From positions 1,054,001-1,118,000 of the forward strand of contig CAVSWP010000011.1 of NCBI GenBank assembly GCA_963731665.1: a stretch of DNA of 64,000 bases. Reading direction: 5' to 3'. Positions 25,542-35,186 of this stretch are shown here, in pieces. Position 1 is the first letter of the stretch; every line of letters starts with the position of its first letter. The translations under genes and the position numbers were made by a program. Under the pieces are notes generated by a model. It was not told where the DNA came from. It searched no databases and saw only the letters and a list, made by a program, of their open reading frames with translations. The stretch is from Chersky-840 sp035604715 (GTDB lineage: Bacteria > Actinomycetota > Acidimicrobiia > Acidimicrobiales > UBA8190).

Positions 25542-26750
25542 TCAGGCTGCGAGTGCCCGTGCCGCAGGTCCGAGGAGATCGAGGAAGTTCTCGCTGTAGA
25601 ACCGCCGTTTCGTGCCCTCGGTCGCCTGGGCCAGGGTGGCCTCGAAGCGCTCGATCGGCCTCCGACCCCCTTCCACGTGGGGGTAGTCGGAGGAGAACAT
25701 GCACAGCTCCGGCCCACTTTGCTCAATGATCCACCCAACGTCCTCGGTGGGATAGGGGGTGAACCGCACCTGGCGGCGCACGTACTCGGTCGGCCTGAGC
25801 GACAGGGCGCGGATGCGCTCCTCGTGCCGGACAAAGGCCTCCACGGCTGCTTCCATCTGGCGCAACCATGACGGCACCCAGACCGCCCCTTGCTCGATCA
25901 CGCCGATGCGGAGACGGGGGAAGCGTTCCAGAACACCGTCGAAGATCATCGTGGCCAGGGTCTGGGCAGGGGGCCCAGGGATCCCCATGTAGTCGACCGA
26001 CCGAAAATTCTCCTCCCCGCCATGGAAGTCGGGTGGGACTGGCAGGCCGTTGTGGAAGTAGTTCGGGTCGATGAGATCGCCGGTTCCCCCGACGTGGAAG
26101 ACCACACAGATGCCCGCCTCCTGGGCGCGCGCCCACACCGGGTCAAGGCCGATGTGGCTGGGCGAGTGGCCGGCCGGGCAGCCGGAGGCGACGAGAAGGG
26201 CCGCCGCTCCCATGTCGATGGCCTCGTTGGTCATCGACAGTGCCCGTTCGAAGTCGACAAGCGGGACGTAGCAGCTCGGCAATAGGCGGGCATCGACCGA
26301 GCAGAACTCCACCATGCCACGGTTGTGGGCGCGGGCCGCCCCGTAGGCGAGCTCGAGGTCACCACTGTGCTCCCAGTCGTGCAGTCGCCGGTTGTGGAAG
26401 GTGTTGAAGACGAGCTGGCTCGAGAAGCCCAGCAGGTCGAGGGCGCGGGAGCGGTCGGCGGCGATGAATGACCCCGTAGCGGCGAAGTTCTTGCGGTTCA
26501 TGATCTCATCGGACTCCCGACCCAGGTACTCCTCGGACTTGTGGACAGCAGCGAGTCGGTCGAAAGACGCCAGAAGGTTCTGGCGCTGTTCTTCGGGGTC
26601 GCCGGTCTGACGCAACTCGTTGCCACCGGGATATGTCAGGACCTCGATCCGGTCTCGGACAGATGGATCGGCGTGGTCTCGGAGCCACGTCGGGGTCTCC
26701 ATGATGTGGGCGTCTGCATCGTGGGCTATCCGGCCGGAGTTGTAAGGCAT
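25542..26750 (-). CDS. Amidohydrolase-2 family metal-dependent hydrolase
   Basis: 402 residues from the ATG at 26750, with GGAGGTGA 4 bases upstream. The N-terminal metal motif is DADAH (11-15), in place of the usual DxHxH. A His lies in CVVFHVGGTGDL and the metal-binding Asp in MFSSDYPHVEGG, both typical of the ACMSD-like decarboxylase/hydrolase group. Family members in actinobacteria act on aromatic-ring cleavage products or related acids. This gene lies at the end of a same-strand group with a nitrobindin-like and a VOC gene, but gaps of 172 and 167 bases leave an operon uncertain. Confidence 0.83.
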   Translation of the reverse strand: MPYNSGRIAHDADAHIMETPTWLRDHADPSVRDRIEVLTYPGGNELRQTGDPEEQRQNLLASFDRLAAVHKSEEYLGRESDEIMNRKNFAATGSFIAADRSRALDLLGFSSQLVFNTFHNRRLHDWEHSGDLELAYGAARAHNRGMVEFCSVDARLLPSCYVPLVDFERALSMTNEAIDMGAAALLVASGCPAGHSPSHIGLDPVWARAQEAGICVVFHVGGTGDLIDPNYFHNGLPVPPDFHGGEENFRSVDYMGIPGPPAQTLATMIFDGVLERFPRLRIGVIEQGAVWVPSWLRQMEAAVEAFVRHEERIRALSLRPTEYVRRQVRFTPYPTEDVGWIIEQSGPELCMFSSDYPHVEGGRRPIERFEATLAQATEGTKRRFYSENFLDLLGPAARALAA

Positions 26751-26922
26751 GACGTCACCTCCGACCACAGTCTGGCCGAAGACATCGGTGGCTGTACAGG
26801 TTGCGGCTGTGCTCGGTACCGCTCAGTGAGCCTCGTCAGTGGCAGGCTGCTTCAAGAGGCCTCGGCATCCTCGATGCTTCCTGTCGGCGTTTCGCCAGCG
26901 AAGGAGCCTGCGTGACCAGCGG

Positions 26923-27624
26923 TCAGAGGCTTTCCCCGGTTGTTCGCAATGATCCGATGCCGAGGCTGCCCGCGCTCTCGATGGCGAGTCCGGACCGCGA
27001 GGCGGCCCGCGCCAGCGGGTTGAGTTCGGGTGGGCCGACCTTCGTCAGGGTGTTGCGGTCAATGTGGCTGAAGAGTTCCTCCCGGCCCGGGATCTGCAGC
27101 ACCCCTTCCTCTTCGTAAGACCATGTCCCGTCGCCGTTCACCGTTACGTGGATCCGGTAGCTGAGGGTGCGGAAAGCCCGGTCGAGGAACGGGTTGGACA
27201 AAATGCCATGGACCTCGGAACCGACGGTCGCCGTGAGCTCGAAATCGGTGGCCTCGGGCCCGGCCGGGCCCGAGGCCAGGAGCACCTGGGCCCGGGGGAT
27301 GCCGAGGGTGAGGGTCACAGCCTGCGCCGCGGGCTCGTAGAGCCAGTAGCCGACTTGGTCGTGGAACGTTTCGATCTCGCCGGGCTTGGTGATGTGGGTG
27401 TGGTACCTCAGGCCGTAGAACAGCTGGGGCCCATTCGTCTGGCGGTCGATCGGGTGCAATTCGTAATGCTCGACGAACGTGTTCGCTTCGGTCCCTTCCA
27501 CGACGGGGTGCTGGTCAGAGCCCCTGGTCCCCTCCCAGATTCCGGCCATGGGGCGCAGGGGACCAAGATTCGCGAGAGTGTCCGGGTCGCCGACGGGCTC
27601 GGTATAGATGTCGGGTCCGTACAT
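26923..27624 (-). CDS. Nitrobindin-like heme-binding beta-barrel protein
   Basis: 233 residues from the ATG at 27624, with GGTGGAG upstream; a GTG at 27630 is too close to that site. The hallmark start LGPLRPMAGIWEGTRGSD (the LxPLxxLxGxWxGxG motif of the THAP4/nitrobindin and FABP-like group) is present. The remainder alternates beta strands: YGLRYHTHITKPGE, FHDQVGYWLYEPA and QAVTLTLGIPRAQV. Nitrobindins bind heme via a distal His; candidate His residues occur in YHTHI and FSHID, so heme binding is inferred. It is probably cytoplasmic. Confidence 0.8.
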   Translation of the reverse strand: MYGPDIYTEPVGDPDTLANLGPLRPMAGIWEGTRGSDQHPVVEGTEANTFVEHYELHPIDRQTNGPQLFYGLRYHTHITKPGEIETFHDQVGYWLYEPAAQAVTLTLGIPRAQVLLASGPAGPEATDFELTATVGSEVHGILSNPFLDRAFRTLSYRIHVTVNGDGTWSYEEEGVLQIPGREELFSHIDRNTLTKVGPPELNPLARAASRSGLAIESAGSLGIGSLRTTGESL

Positions 27625-27791
27625 CGTCACTCTCCACCTCGCTCCGGCTCACGTCGTCAACTTGAACCCGGCCACGTCCCCGCCCGTCCGGGACCAGCCT
27701 CGAGTCGAACGGGACGAGAGCCTACCGGCGCTCGTCCGGCCTCCCGTCGTCTATGGCCGGTGGCCAGAACGTGGATAGTGCAGCCGCCCCG

Positions 27792-28184
27792 TTATCCTGG
27801 AGGCGCGAAGAACTCGAGAGCGATGTTGTCGGGGTCACGGAACGACAAGCCCGAGCCGTACGGCGCATCGACGATTCCTCCGTGTGCGACACCGAGCTTG
27901 TCCAGATGGCGCTCCCACTCTTCGAGCTCAGACCGGTTGTCACAGCCGAAGGCCACGTGGTCCAAGCCGGGGCGACGTTCGTCGAACGGCTCCGCGCTCT
28001 TCAGGTCCGGGAACTGATGGATACCCACGAGCGTCCCTCTCGTGAGCCAGACGACGTGGTGGAAAGGACCGGTATCCTCGTCAATGAGCGGATCGGAGCC
28101 GAACAGCCGCTGATACCAGGGGCGGCTGCGGCCGAGGTCGCTGACGGTCAGCGCCACGTGTGTGATCGCGGGAAACTCAGGCAT
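27792..28184 (-). CDS. VOC-family (glyoxalase/dioxygenase-like) protein
   Basis: 130 residues from the ATG at 28184. Two beta-alpha-beta-beta-beta modules are visible: ITHVALTVSDLGRSRPWYQR in the first and GLDHVAFGCDNRSELEEWER in the second. Candidate metal ligands are His in THVAL, His in LDHVAFG and Glu in IALEFFAPP. This matches the glyoxalase, fosfomycin-resistance and epimerase superfamily. The substrate cannot be read from sequence. Same strand as the nitrobindin-like gene, 167 bases upstream. Confidence 0.83.
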   Translation of the reverse strand: MPEFPAITHVALTVSDLGRSRPWYQRLFGSDPLIDEDTGPFHHVVWLTRGTLVGIHQFPDLKSAEPFDERRPGLDHVAFGCDNRSELEEWERHLDKLGVAHGGIVDAPYGSGLSFRDPDNIALEFFAPPG

Positions 28185-29060
28185 CACGGCCTCTCTTTCG
28201 TGAGATGTCTAAGGACAATAGTCGCGTTGATTCTCGCTCGGTCCGGTCGGCGACAGATGATCCGCAATCCCGACAGACAGTGAGAGCGAAGATGTCAGCA
28301 ACTCTCAAGGTGACACAAAAGCACCCGTCATGGAGGTAGCCCATTGTGGCACGTCCGATGTCTTGGGTCGACGGCACTCGCGTCGGATCAATTGAATCGG
28401 ATGTGGCACGATCGAGATCCCGGGCGCACCTGAACGTCACATACTACAAGCCCGCGAAGGCCGATTCTCAAGCCGAGAACCGTTATCTCGGGGGACCGAT
28501 CGCCATGTCGTCAGCTTCCGGTGTCACGGACGCAGGATCACGCCGATCTTTCTCATGTCATTCGTCGCGCCGAGATGGGTGCTCACGTTCCGTCCCGAGT
28601 GACAGGGGCACGGGGGAGTAGTGCGCCCCTCTGGGAGGACCTGGGCGGCTGGACCGAGCACAATCGCTCAAGGGGTTGCTCGGGCCACCTTCGGACCAAT
28701 GCAAGACGGATCGACACGTTGCTCCGTTCCCCAAAGCGGGGTCGCCCGAGAGGCCCGAACCAAACGGGAGCGGCATCTCTAACACTTCCAGCCAGCCTAC
28801 GATTATCGCATGTCTGGTCGGGGGGCCCGGAATGGAAGAGGACGTCGGCCGGCTGATGACAGCGATCGAACGCGTCGCCTGGGTTCCTTCGCCCATCTCC
28901 AGTTCGAGAGGTCGAAGACATCGTCTAGACGTGCAACGTGTGGTGCCATGCGAAGGGAAGGACTCTGTGATGGGCGCGCCCTGGCAATGGGCATTGTGCT
29001 GTCTGCTCTCACGGCCTTCCTGTTTGGCGCGGCAACGGCCCCGTGTTCCGGGCGGCAACG
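28185..29060. other. Long region with only a truncated transporter-like fragment
   Basis: 876 bases with no intact gene and no clear codon bias. At 28987-29064 (+) a 25-residue frame reads MGIVLSALTAFLFGAATAPC and stops. It resembles the first membrane helix of EamA/DMT-family transporters, so it may be a decayed gene end. CAATTG and several AT-rich spots around 28385-28395 could be promoter elements. Confidence 0.35.
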
Positions 29061-30768
29061 ATGACCCTCTGGTTCGATTCCAAATCTGCCGAACCGAGCG
29101 ACGCCAACACTCCGCCCGAGGCGACCGAGCCGTCCACCGAAGTCGAGAGGGCGAAGATGCCCACTCAGATCATGGAACGTCTTGATGGTGCGCTCGCCAC
29201 AGCTGAGAGGACAGTGCTGTGGCCTGTCCGCAAATTGCACTTCAAGTTCCAGGAGGACCTGAGAGAGATTAGGGGTAGCTCCCGGCGTGAGCCTCTCTAT
29301 GTGTCCTATCTGAGACTGCCGCGCGCCGGACCTGTCTCCGCGCTCGTGGTGCTCATGCTCGGGTACATCGCGGTCTTCGGGACGCTCACGTATCAGCAGC
29401 AGTCGAACTTCGGGACGTACGGCTTCGACATGGGCATCTACGACCAGGGGATCTGGCTGGTCTCTCACTTCAAGAATCCGTTCGACACGATCCGGGGCCT
29501 CGACTACTTCGGTCACCACGTCAACATCATCACCCTGCTCTTCGTACCGGCCTATTGGCTGGGAGCCGGCCCGCATTTTCTCTATGCAGTCGAAACCGTG
29601 TGGCTGGCGGCCGGAGCCATACCTATCTGGCTATTGGGACGCGACCGGTTGGAGAGCTCCTGGATGCCTCTCGGTCTCTGTGCGGCGTACCTGCTCTATC
29701 CGTCGGTGGAATGGATCAACTGGTGGCAGTTCCATCCAGACGCGCTGATCATCACCCCGCTGATGTTCGCATACTGGCTGGCGACCAGGCGGCGCTGGGG
29801 TTGGTTCTGGGCGGCGGTCGCAGTCACCCTCTCGTGCAAGGAAGACGCGGGCCTGGCCGTGTTCGCCCTCGGGATCTGCCTCTGGCTCAAACATCGTCAG
29901 CGGGCGCGAGGGCTGATCACTGCGATAGCAGGGGGAACATGGTTCCTCATCTGCACCAAGCTCATCATCCCTCTGGCCAACGGAGGGGGGGCGCCGTTCT
30001 ACGTCAGCACGTTCCCAGACCTCGGCACATCGGTCTTCTCGATCATGGGGAACTTTGTTTTCCATCCCAGCCGTTGGATCAAGTTGGTTGTGGCGCGTTC
30101 CGCGATGGACTTACTATGCGCAGATTTTCTGGCCGGTGGCGCTGCTCGCCTTGCTCGAGCCCCTGGTACTGATGATTGCCGTACCCCAGCTGCTGGTTAA
30201 CACGATCTCGGGGACCAGCGATTCGCGCAACATCGAATTCTTCCTCACGGCAATCGTCGTCGCCGGGGTCTTCCTAGCCACTGTGGAGGCATGTGGCAAG
30301 CGGGGCCGCACGGCGGCCGGTCGCCGGTTCATGGTCGGGTTGACGGTGGCGGCCGCCCTCGCCAGCAACGTGGCCTGGTCACCTTCGCCGATCAGTGTCA
30401 ACTTCCACAGTGGGATCTGGGTCCCGCCGCACCCCCAGGACAAGGCGATCAGCGAGGCGATCAGCATCGTGCCGGCAAACGCCCCCGTGTCCGCCACATT
30501 CAACATCGACGATCACCTGACCCACCGGGTCTTGGTCTACGAGTACCCGAACCCTTGGGTCGTGACCAATTGGGGGATCAGTCTCCACAAGCCTCCCGAC
30601 CCGGCGAAGGTCGACTGGCTCGTCCTGGACACGAGGGCCACCCAGAACCAAGCCGTGCTCTACCAGGCGCTGATCAAGAGGGAATTCGCGGTGGTGTTCA
30701 ACGAGGAAGGGATCTTGGTCCTCCATCGGGTGAGGCCCGGCATCCCCAACGACCACAATTGGCCGTGA
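29061..30768 (+). pseudogene. DUF2079 membrane protein, frameshifted
   Basis: The first frame from the ATG at 29061 runs to 30200. Its first about 350 residues match DUF2079: a cytoplasmic N-terminus, then TYGFDMGIYDQGIWLVSHFK, DYFGHHVNIITLLFVPAYWL and later WWQFHPDALIITPL. Near 30095-30115 the similarity moves to the next frame (YYAQIFWPVALLALLEP), which continues to 30768 and ends in HKPPDPAKVDWLVLDTR. A single base change would restore an open frame of about 569 residues, close to the family's usual length. It could be a sequencing error or a real inactivation. DUF2079 proteins are polytopic and of unknown function, distantly like glycosyltransferase membrane cores. Confidence 0.7.
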
Positions 30769-30931
30769 ACCCGGCTCTTGCGCACCGCGGCGGTGGTTGA
30801 ACTGTCGAGGTCAGCACGCATCGAGTTGCCTCATGTACACAAGTGGATTTCGATTGGCAGTGCCTACAGTCAGGAGACGGGGAATGAGCCGAAGCCATCA
30901 ATCTCGCGCGTAGCCAAGATCGGGATGAGAA

Positions 30932-32344
30932 ATGTCTCCTACCAACACGAAGGATAGCCACCAATCCGTACAGGGGCGCGAGGCCAGGGGAAGACTGACC
31001 CGGTCACGCGTGCCCCGGTCAACGCACGCGCAGTGGTCCCCGGACCAGCGCCAGAACGAACCGCTGGAGCTCCTTGCTGAGCAGGCGAAGACCCGAGTTG
31101 CCGATCTAGTCCCAATCCGCCATGGGCGCATGGCCGCGTCACCCTTCGGGTATTACCGCGGCGCCGCCTATCCCATGGCCGCCGATCTTTCGTTGGTTCC
31201 CCGAACTGGACTCTTGGTTCAGCTCTGTGGGGACGCCCATCTCTCGAACTTCGGTGGCTTCGCCTCTCCAGAGCGCGATCAAGTCTTCGATGTCAACGAC
31301 TTCGACGAGACACATGTCGGACCCTTTGAGTGGGACATCAAACGGCTTGCCGCCAGCCTCGACATCGCCTCTCGGAGTAGAGGGTTTGACCCAACGGTCG
31401 GGAGGAGCATCGTCGCCAAATCGGTGCGCTCATACCGCGAGACGATCCGAGAGTTCGCCACCAAGCGGTATCTCGACATCTGGTATTCGCGTCTCAATGT
31501 GGCTGGCATCATCGCCCGATGGGGCCCGGACGCCAGGGCAGACCTCAAGGTGGCGTTCGAGAAGACCGTGGCCAAGGCTCAAACGAAGGATCGGCTCAAG
31601 GCAGCGGCGAAGCTCACCCACGAAGTCGACGGGGAAATGCGATTCATAAGTGACCCTCCCCTGATAGTTCCACTCGGGGAGCTCATCGGAGAACTGGACG
31701 CCCAACAGATCGCGGAAACAATCGATGAGGCGCTGCATTCATATCGCCGTTCCCTAACGGCTGATCGACGCCTTCTGCTAGAAAGCCACCGCCTCGTGCA
31801 CGTGGCACGCAAGGTCGTGGGTGTGGGCAGTGTCGGGACCCGGGCATGGGTCGCGCTCATGCTTGGGCGCGGCAACGACGATCCCCTAATTTTGCAGATC
31901 AAAGAAGCGGAAGCGTCCGTACTGGAGCGATTCCTGGGAAATAGCACGTACACGAATCATGGCCAGCGCGTCGTCGAAGGCCAGCGAATCATGCAGGCGA
32001 CGGGAGATATCTTTCTTGGTTGGGCGCGAGTTGCCGAAGTCGACGGCGTGAGACGCGACTACTACATGCGTCAACTATGGGACTGGAAGGTTTCGGCGGA
32101 CGTCGATTCAATGTCTCCTGAATTGCTCGCCATCTACGGGCAAGTCTGCGGGTGGACGCTGGCAAGGGCCCACGCCCGTTCAGGTGATGCCATCGCGATT
32201 GGCTCGTATCTCGGTTCCAGCGACACTTTCGACCGCGCCGTCACCGAGTTCGCCCACGCCTATGCCGATCAAAATGCAAAGGACCATCAGGCCCTGGTGG
32301 CCGCCATCGCCGCGGGGACCGTGGTGAGCAAACCGGGCGTGTAG
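30932..32344 (+). CDS. DUF2252-family protein
   Basis: 470 residues, full length for the family. Kinase-like elements are visible: LLVQLCGDAHLSNFGGFA and VFDVNDFDETHVGPFEWD, resembling the catalytic loop and DFG-like metal site of aminoglycoside phosphotransferase-like proteins. N-terminal residues PIRHGRMAASPFGYYRGAA and the YYMRQLWDWK segment are also family hallmarks. The activity is unproven; an ATP-dependent small-molecule kinase is inferred from the fold. It is a single gene. Its start, downstream of the DUF2079 gene, has no clear ribosome-binding site. Confidence 0.88.
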   Translation: MSPTNTKDSHQSVQGREARGRLTRSRVPRSTHAQWSPDQRQNEPLELLAEQAKTRVADLVPIRHGRMAASPFGYYRGAAYPMAADLSLVPRTGLLVQLCGDAHLSNFGGFASPERDQVFDVNDFDETHVGPFEWDIKRLAASLDIASRSRGFDPTVGRSIVAKSVRSYRETIREFATKRYLDIWYSRLNVAGIIARWGPDARADLKVAFEKTVAKAQTKDRLKAAAKLTHEVDGEMRFISDPPLIVPLGELIGELDAQQIAETIDEALHSYRRSLTADRRLLLESHRLVHVARKVVGVGSVGTRAWVALMLGRGNDDPLILQIKEAEASVLERFLGNSTYTNHGQRVVEGQRIMQATGDIFLGWARVAEVDGVRRDYYMRQLWDWKVSADVDSMSPELLAIYGQVCGWTLARAHARSGDAIAIGSYLGSSDTFDRAVTEFAHAYADQNAKDHQALVAAIAAGTVVSKPGV

Positions 32345-32581
32345 CGCGCCATCTGATCGGCAATGTGATGTCCGACGGGTCTGCGAGTCGGGCGAGGCGA
32401 ATCAGGTACGGAACACGCCAAGGGAATCTGTGGATGCCGAGAATGTCATCCATACGGAGGGTCTGTCGCGAACAAGAGATGGAAAGACGCCTCACGACGA
32501 GGTCGTCACCGAGCGCTTGTAACGGTCTATGAGCGGCACCTGGTGACGGATCTCGCCGCAACGGGCGCGATCAAGACGGAA

Positions 32582-33859
32582 TTAGAGAGCCGGTGCCGCG
32601 TCGGGTGACACGACTGGAGAGGGATCACTGCGGGGGAGCATCAAGCGTACGGCGACGGCGCTGGCAGTGAGCCCCGCCATAACAATCCCCATGGGGATGG
32701 CGTTGTGATCTCCTGCCACTCCTACGAGAGGTGCAACTGCGGCCCCGAGTAGGAATTGCGCACTTCCAAACAGCGCCGATGCGGTTCCAGCGGAGTCGGG
32801 GTGGTTGTGCATCGCAAGTGCCATGGCGTTGGGATTCAAGAATCCCAACCCGAACAGGACGATAAACAGGGAAGGCAGGACCGTAGCGAGCCCGCCCCAA
32901 CGTGTGCCGACTGCTCCCAGAAAGGCAAGACCCCCGATCGCCATGACGATGAGCCCGAAGGACAGCAATGGGTCACTTCCCAACCGGCGGACCAGGTGGC
33001 CGTTGACCTGAGCACCCAGTACCAGCCCTCCAGCGTTTAGCGCGAACGCCAATCCAAACACCTGTGGTGACAGGCCGTAGATGTCTTGAAGGACGAAGGG
33101 GGAACCGGCGATATACGCGAAGATGGCGCCGAACCCGAGGCTACCTACAAGTGCATAGCCGATGAAGGAAGGGTCGCGCCCCACCGTCGACACGGTGAGA
33201 ATGGTGGATCTCAAGCCGCCGGCGCGTCTTCGTTCCTCCGGGAGGGTCTCGGGCACCTTCAAGAGCGCGGTAAGGAACAGAACCGCTGCAATAACCGCAA
33301 GAGCCAAAAAGACTCCACGCCAAGACGTGACCCGCAGTATCTCGGCCCCGATTTGGGGTGCCAGGATAGGCCCCAAGCCGGTGACAAGCATAAGAGTCGA
33401 AAAGAAGCGTGCCGCTATCGCGCCGTCAAAGAGGTCGCGCACGATGGCCCGAGCAATCACAATCCCAGCTGCGCCACCGAGGCCTTCCACAAAGCGCAAC
33501 CCATCGAGAAGATACACACTCGACACCAAGGTGCAGGCCAGCGACGAGAGCACAAATACGCCAATCCCCACGAGCAGCGGTCCCCGTCGACCCTCGCGGT
33601 CGCTGATCGGTCCAATGACGAGCTGTCCAATTGCGATCCCAACCAAGCATCCGGTGATCGAGAGTTGGACGGCCGACGTGCTGGCATGAAGGTCCCGACT
33701 GATGCGAGGTAGAGAAGGAAGATACATGTCTATGCACAGCGGTCCAAAGATGGACAATCCGCCGATGATGAGAACCAATCGCCATCCTCGTGGCACGTGC
33801 GAAAGGTCGCCCCTCCCCCCGTGCCCGCTAGTAGGAGCACCGTTGGCTGGCTCGGTCAT
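32582..33859 (-). CDS. Bcr/CflA-type MFS drug efflux transporter
   Basis: 425 residues with 12 predicted membrane helices. The loop 2-3 motif GPISDREGRRGPLL is the MFS signature G-x-x-x-D-R-x-G-R-R. ISRDLHASTSAVQLSITGCL and CIDMYLPSLPRI are typical of the Bcr/CflA subgroup, which exports drugs (for example chloramphenicol, bicyclomycin) by proton antiport. The N-terminal 25 residues are hydrophilic and disordered. It is monocistronic, and no adjacent regulator was identified. Third-position base use is slightly less GC-rich than its neighbours, so transfer from another lineage is possible. Confidence 0.88.
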   Translation of the reverse strand: MTEPANGAPTSGHGGRGDLSHVPRGWRLVLIIGGLSIFGPLCIDMYLPSLPRISRDLHASTSAVQLSITGCLVGIAIGQLVIGPISDREGRRGPLLVGIGVFVLSSLACTLVSSVYLLDGLRFVEGLGGAAGIVIARAIVRDLFDGAIAARFFSTLMLVTGLGPILAPQIGAEILRVTSWRGVFLALAVIAAVLFLTALLKVPETLPEERRRAGGLRSTILTVSTVGRDPSFIGYALVGSLGFGAIFAYIAGSPFVLQDIYGLSPQVFGLAFALNAGGLVLGAQVNGHLVRRLGSDPLLSFGLIVMAIGGLAFLGAVGTRWGGLATVLPSLFIVLFGLGFLNPNAMALAMHNHPDSAGTASALFGSAQFLLGAAVAPLVGVAGDHNAIPMGIVMAGLTASAVAVRLMLPRSDPSPVVSPDAAPAL

Positions 33860-34036
33860 TTCGTTCTACTTCGGGCCCGAGCACCTTGCACGAGGAAAAC
33901 GTAACCGAGAAGGATCACCCGCCGGATCATCCCTGCTCAACGTCATGGTCCTAAGATTGGGGCACTGCGGGCGAGCGTCGCAGAAGACAACATCCGGCGA
34001 GAGCGGACCGCCCGCCGTGTGCCTTAGCCTTCAACC

Positions 34037-34972
34037 ATGAGCATACGACTCCTCACTGAAGAGCTCAGGTCTCAGTGGAAGACCGACGGCTGGTGTGTCA
34101 TCAAGGACGCCTTTTCGGGCCCCGAACTGACGAGCGCCCAGGAGGCCATGGGGCCGTTGTTCCCCACAGCCGATGAGATGGACGCCGGAGTTGACGACGA
34201 ACGCACCGCACCGTGGCGGACGGGGGATGCTCCTTGGCCGGAGTTCCCGTTCGACGACGGGGCTCTGAATCACCTGGTCGTCCACGAGGCGCTCATCGAC
34301 ATGGCCGAGGACCTGTTGGAGACTCACGACGTTCGTCTCTATCAGGGAACGCTCACCGCCAAGTACTCCAATCAGTCATCCGGGTATAACCGCCTGCTGC
34401 ACACCGACTTCCCGAACCACTCCATCGTCGTTCCTCGACGCGACGCTGGCTATCAGCAACTCGAGACCTACGTCTACCTGAGCGACGTCTCGACTCAAAA
34501 CGGCGCGACGAGGATGGTGTCTCGTCGCTTGACAGCCGACATCCCAGTCGAGCGGCACTCGCTGCGATTCGACGACTACGACTATCTCTATGCCGAGCCT
34601 GGCGAAGCCGCCGGCCCAGCAGGATCGGTTGTCGCGTACCGTCCCGATGTCTACCACCGGTCCGTCGACCGGACCGAGCCGGGAGTGTCTCGTTTCATGC
34701 TCCATGTCGCTTACAAGGCCTCGGGGGCAGACTGGGCCGGATACCAGGCCTGGCCGTTCAAAGGCTTCACTCCTGCCTGGCACAACTTCGTCCAGGGCGC
34801 CAGCGTCCGCCAACTGACCGTCACGGGCTTTCCGAGGCCAGGCCATTCGTATTGGACCGACGAGACTCTCACCGGGGTCCAAGCGCGCTACCCGAGGCTC
34901 GATATGGGTCCTTGGCGGGCTGCTTTCGATTCTGGTCATCGGCCACGTGAGTCGTCGCGGGAGGGTCGGTGA
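34037..34972 (+). CDS. Phytanoyl-CoA dioxygenase-family (PhyH) oxygenase
   Basis: 311 residues. The Fe(II) ligands are His and Asp of LLHTDFPNHS near residue 116-118 and the distal His in DVYHRSVDRTEPG. Arg in SRFMLHVAYK binds 2-oxoglutarate by family analogy. N-terminal DGWCVIKDAFSGPEL and later LSDVSTQNGATRMV are typical PhyH elements. It hydroxylates an unknown metabolite using O2 and 2-oxoglutarate. It is a single gene, divergent from the MFS transporter gene with a 177-base gap. Confidence 0.85.
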   Translation: MSIRLLTEELRSQWKTDGWCVIKDAFSGPELTSAQEAMGPLFPTADEMDAGVDDERTAPWRTGDAPWPEFPFDDGALNHLVVHEALIDMAEDLLETHDVRLYQGTLTAKYSNQSSGYNRLLHTDFPNHSIVVPRRDAGYQQLETYVYLSDVSTQNGATRMVSRRLTADIPVERHSLRFDDYDYLYAEPGEAAGPAGSVVAYRPDVYHRSVDRTEPGVSRFMLHVAYKASGADWAGYQAWPFKGFTPAWHNFVQGASVRQLTVTGFPRPGHSYWTDETLTGVQARYPRLDMGPWRAAFDSGHRPRESSREGR

Positions 34973-35186
34973 ATACACGTCCCGCTAGCTGTCGTGGGCA
35001 CGAAGATCTCAGCCCGCAAAGAGCTGTGCCCGTCGTACGCCCGCCCGCGGAGCCGGGGGATTCAAGAGAAGGTGGGGCAAGATTCCATCGATCGACCCCT
35101 CCTGAAGCCGTCGGACGAGTCGGGTGCAGGAAGCCGATATCGGGACGGCCCTCGCTCACAGCATCCCGGTCGATACCTCGTCGTTT

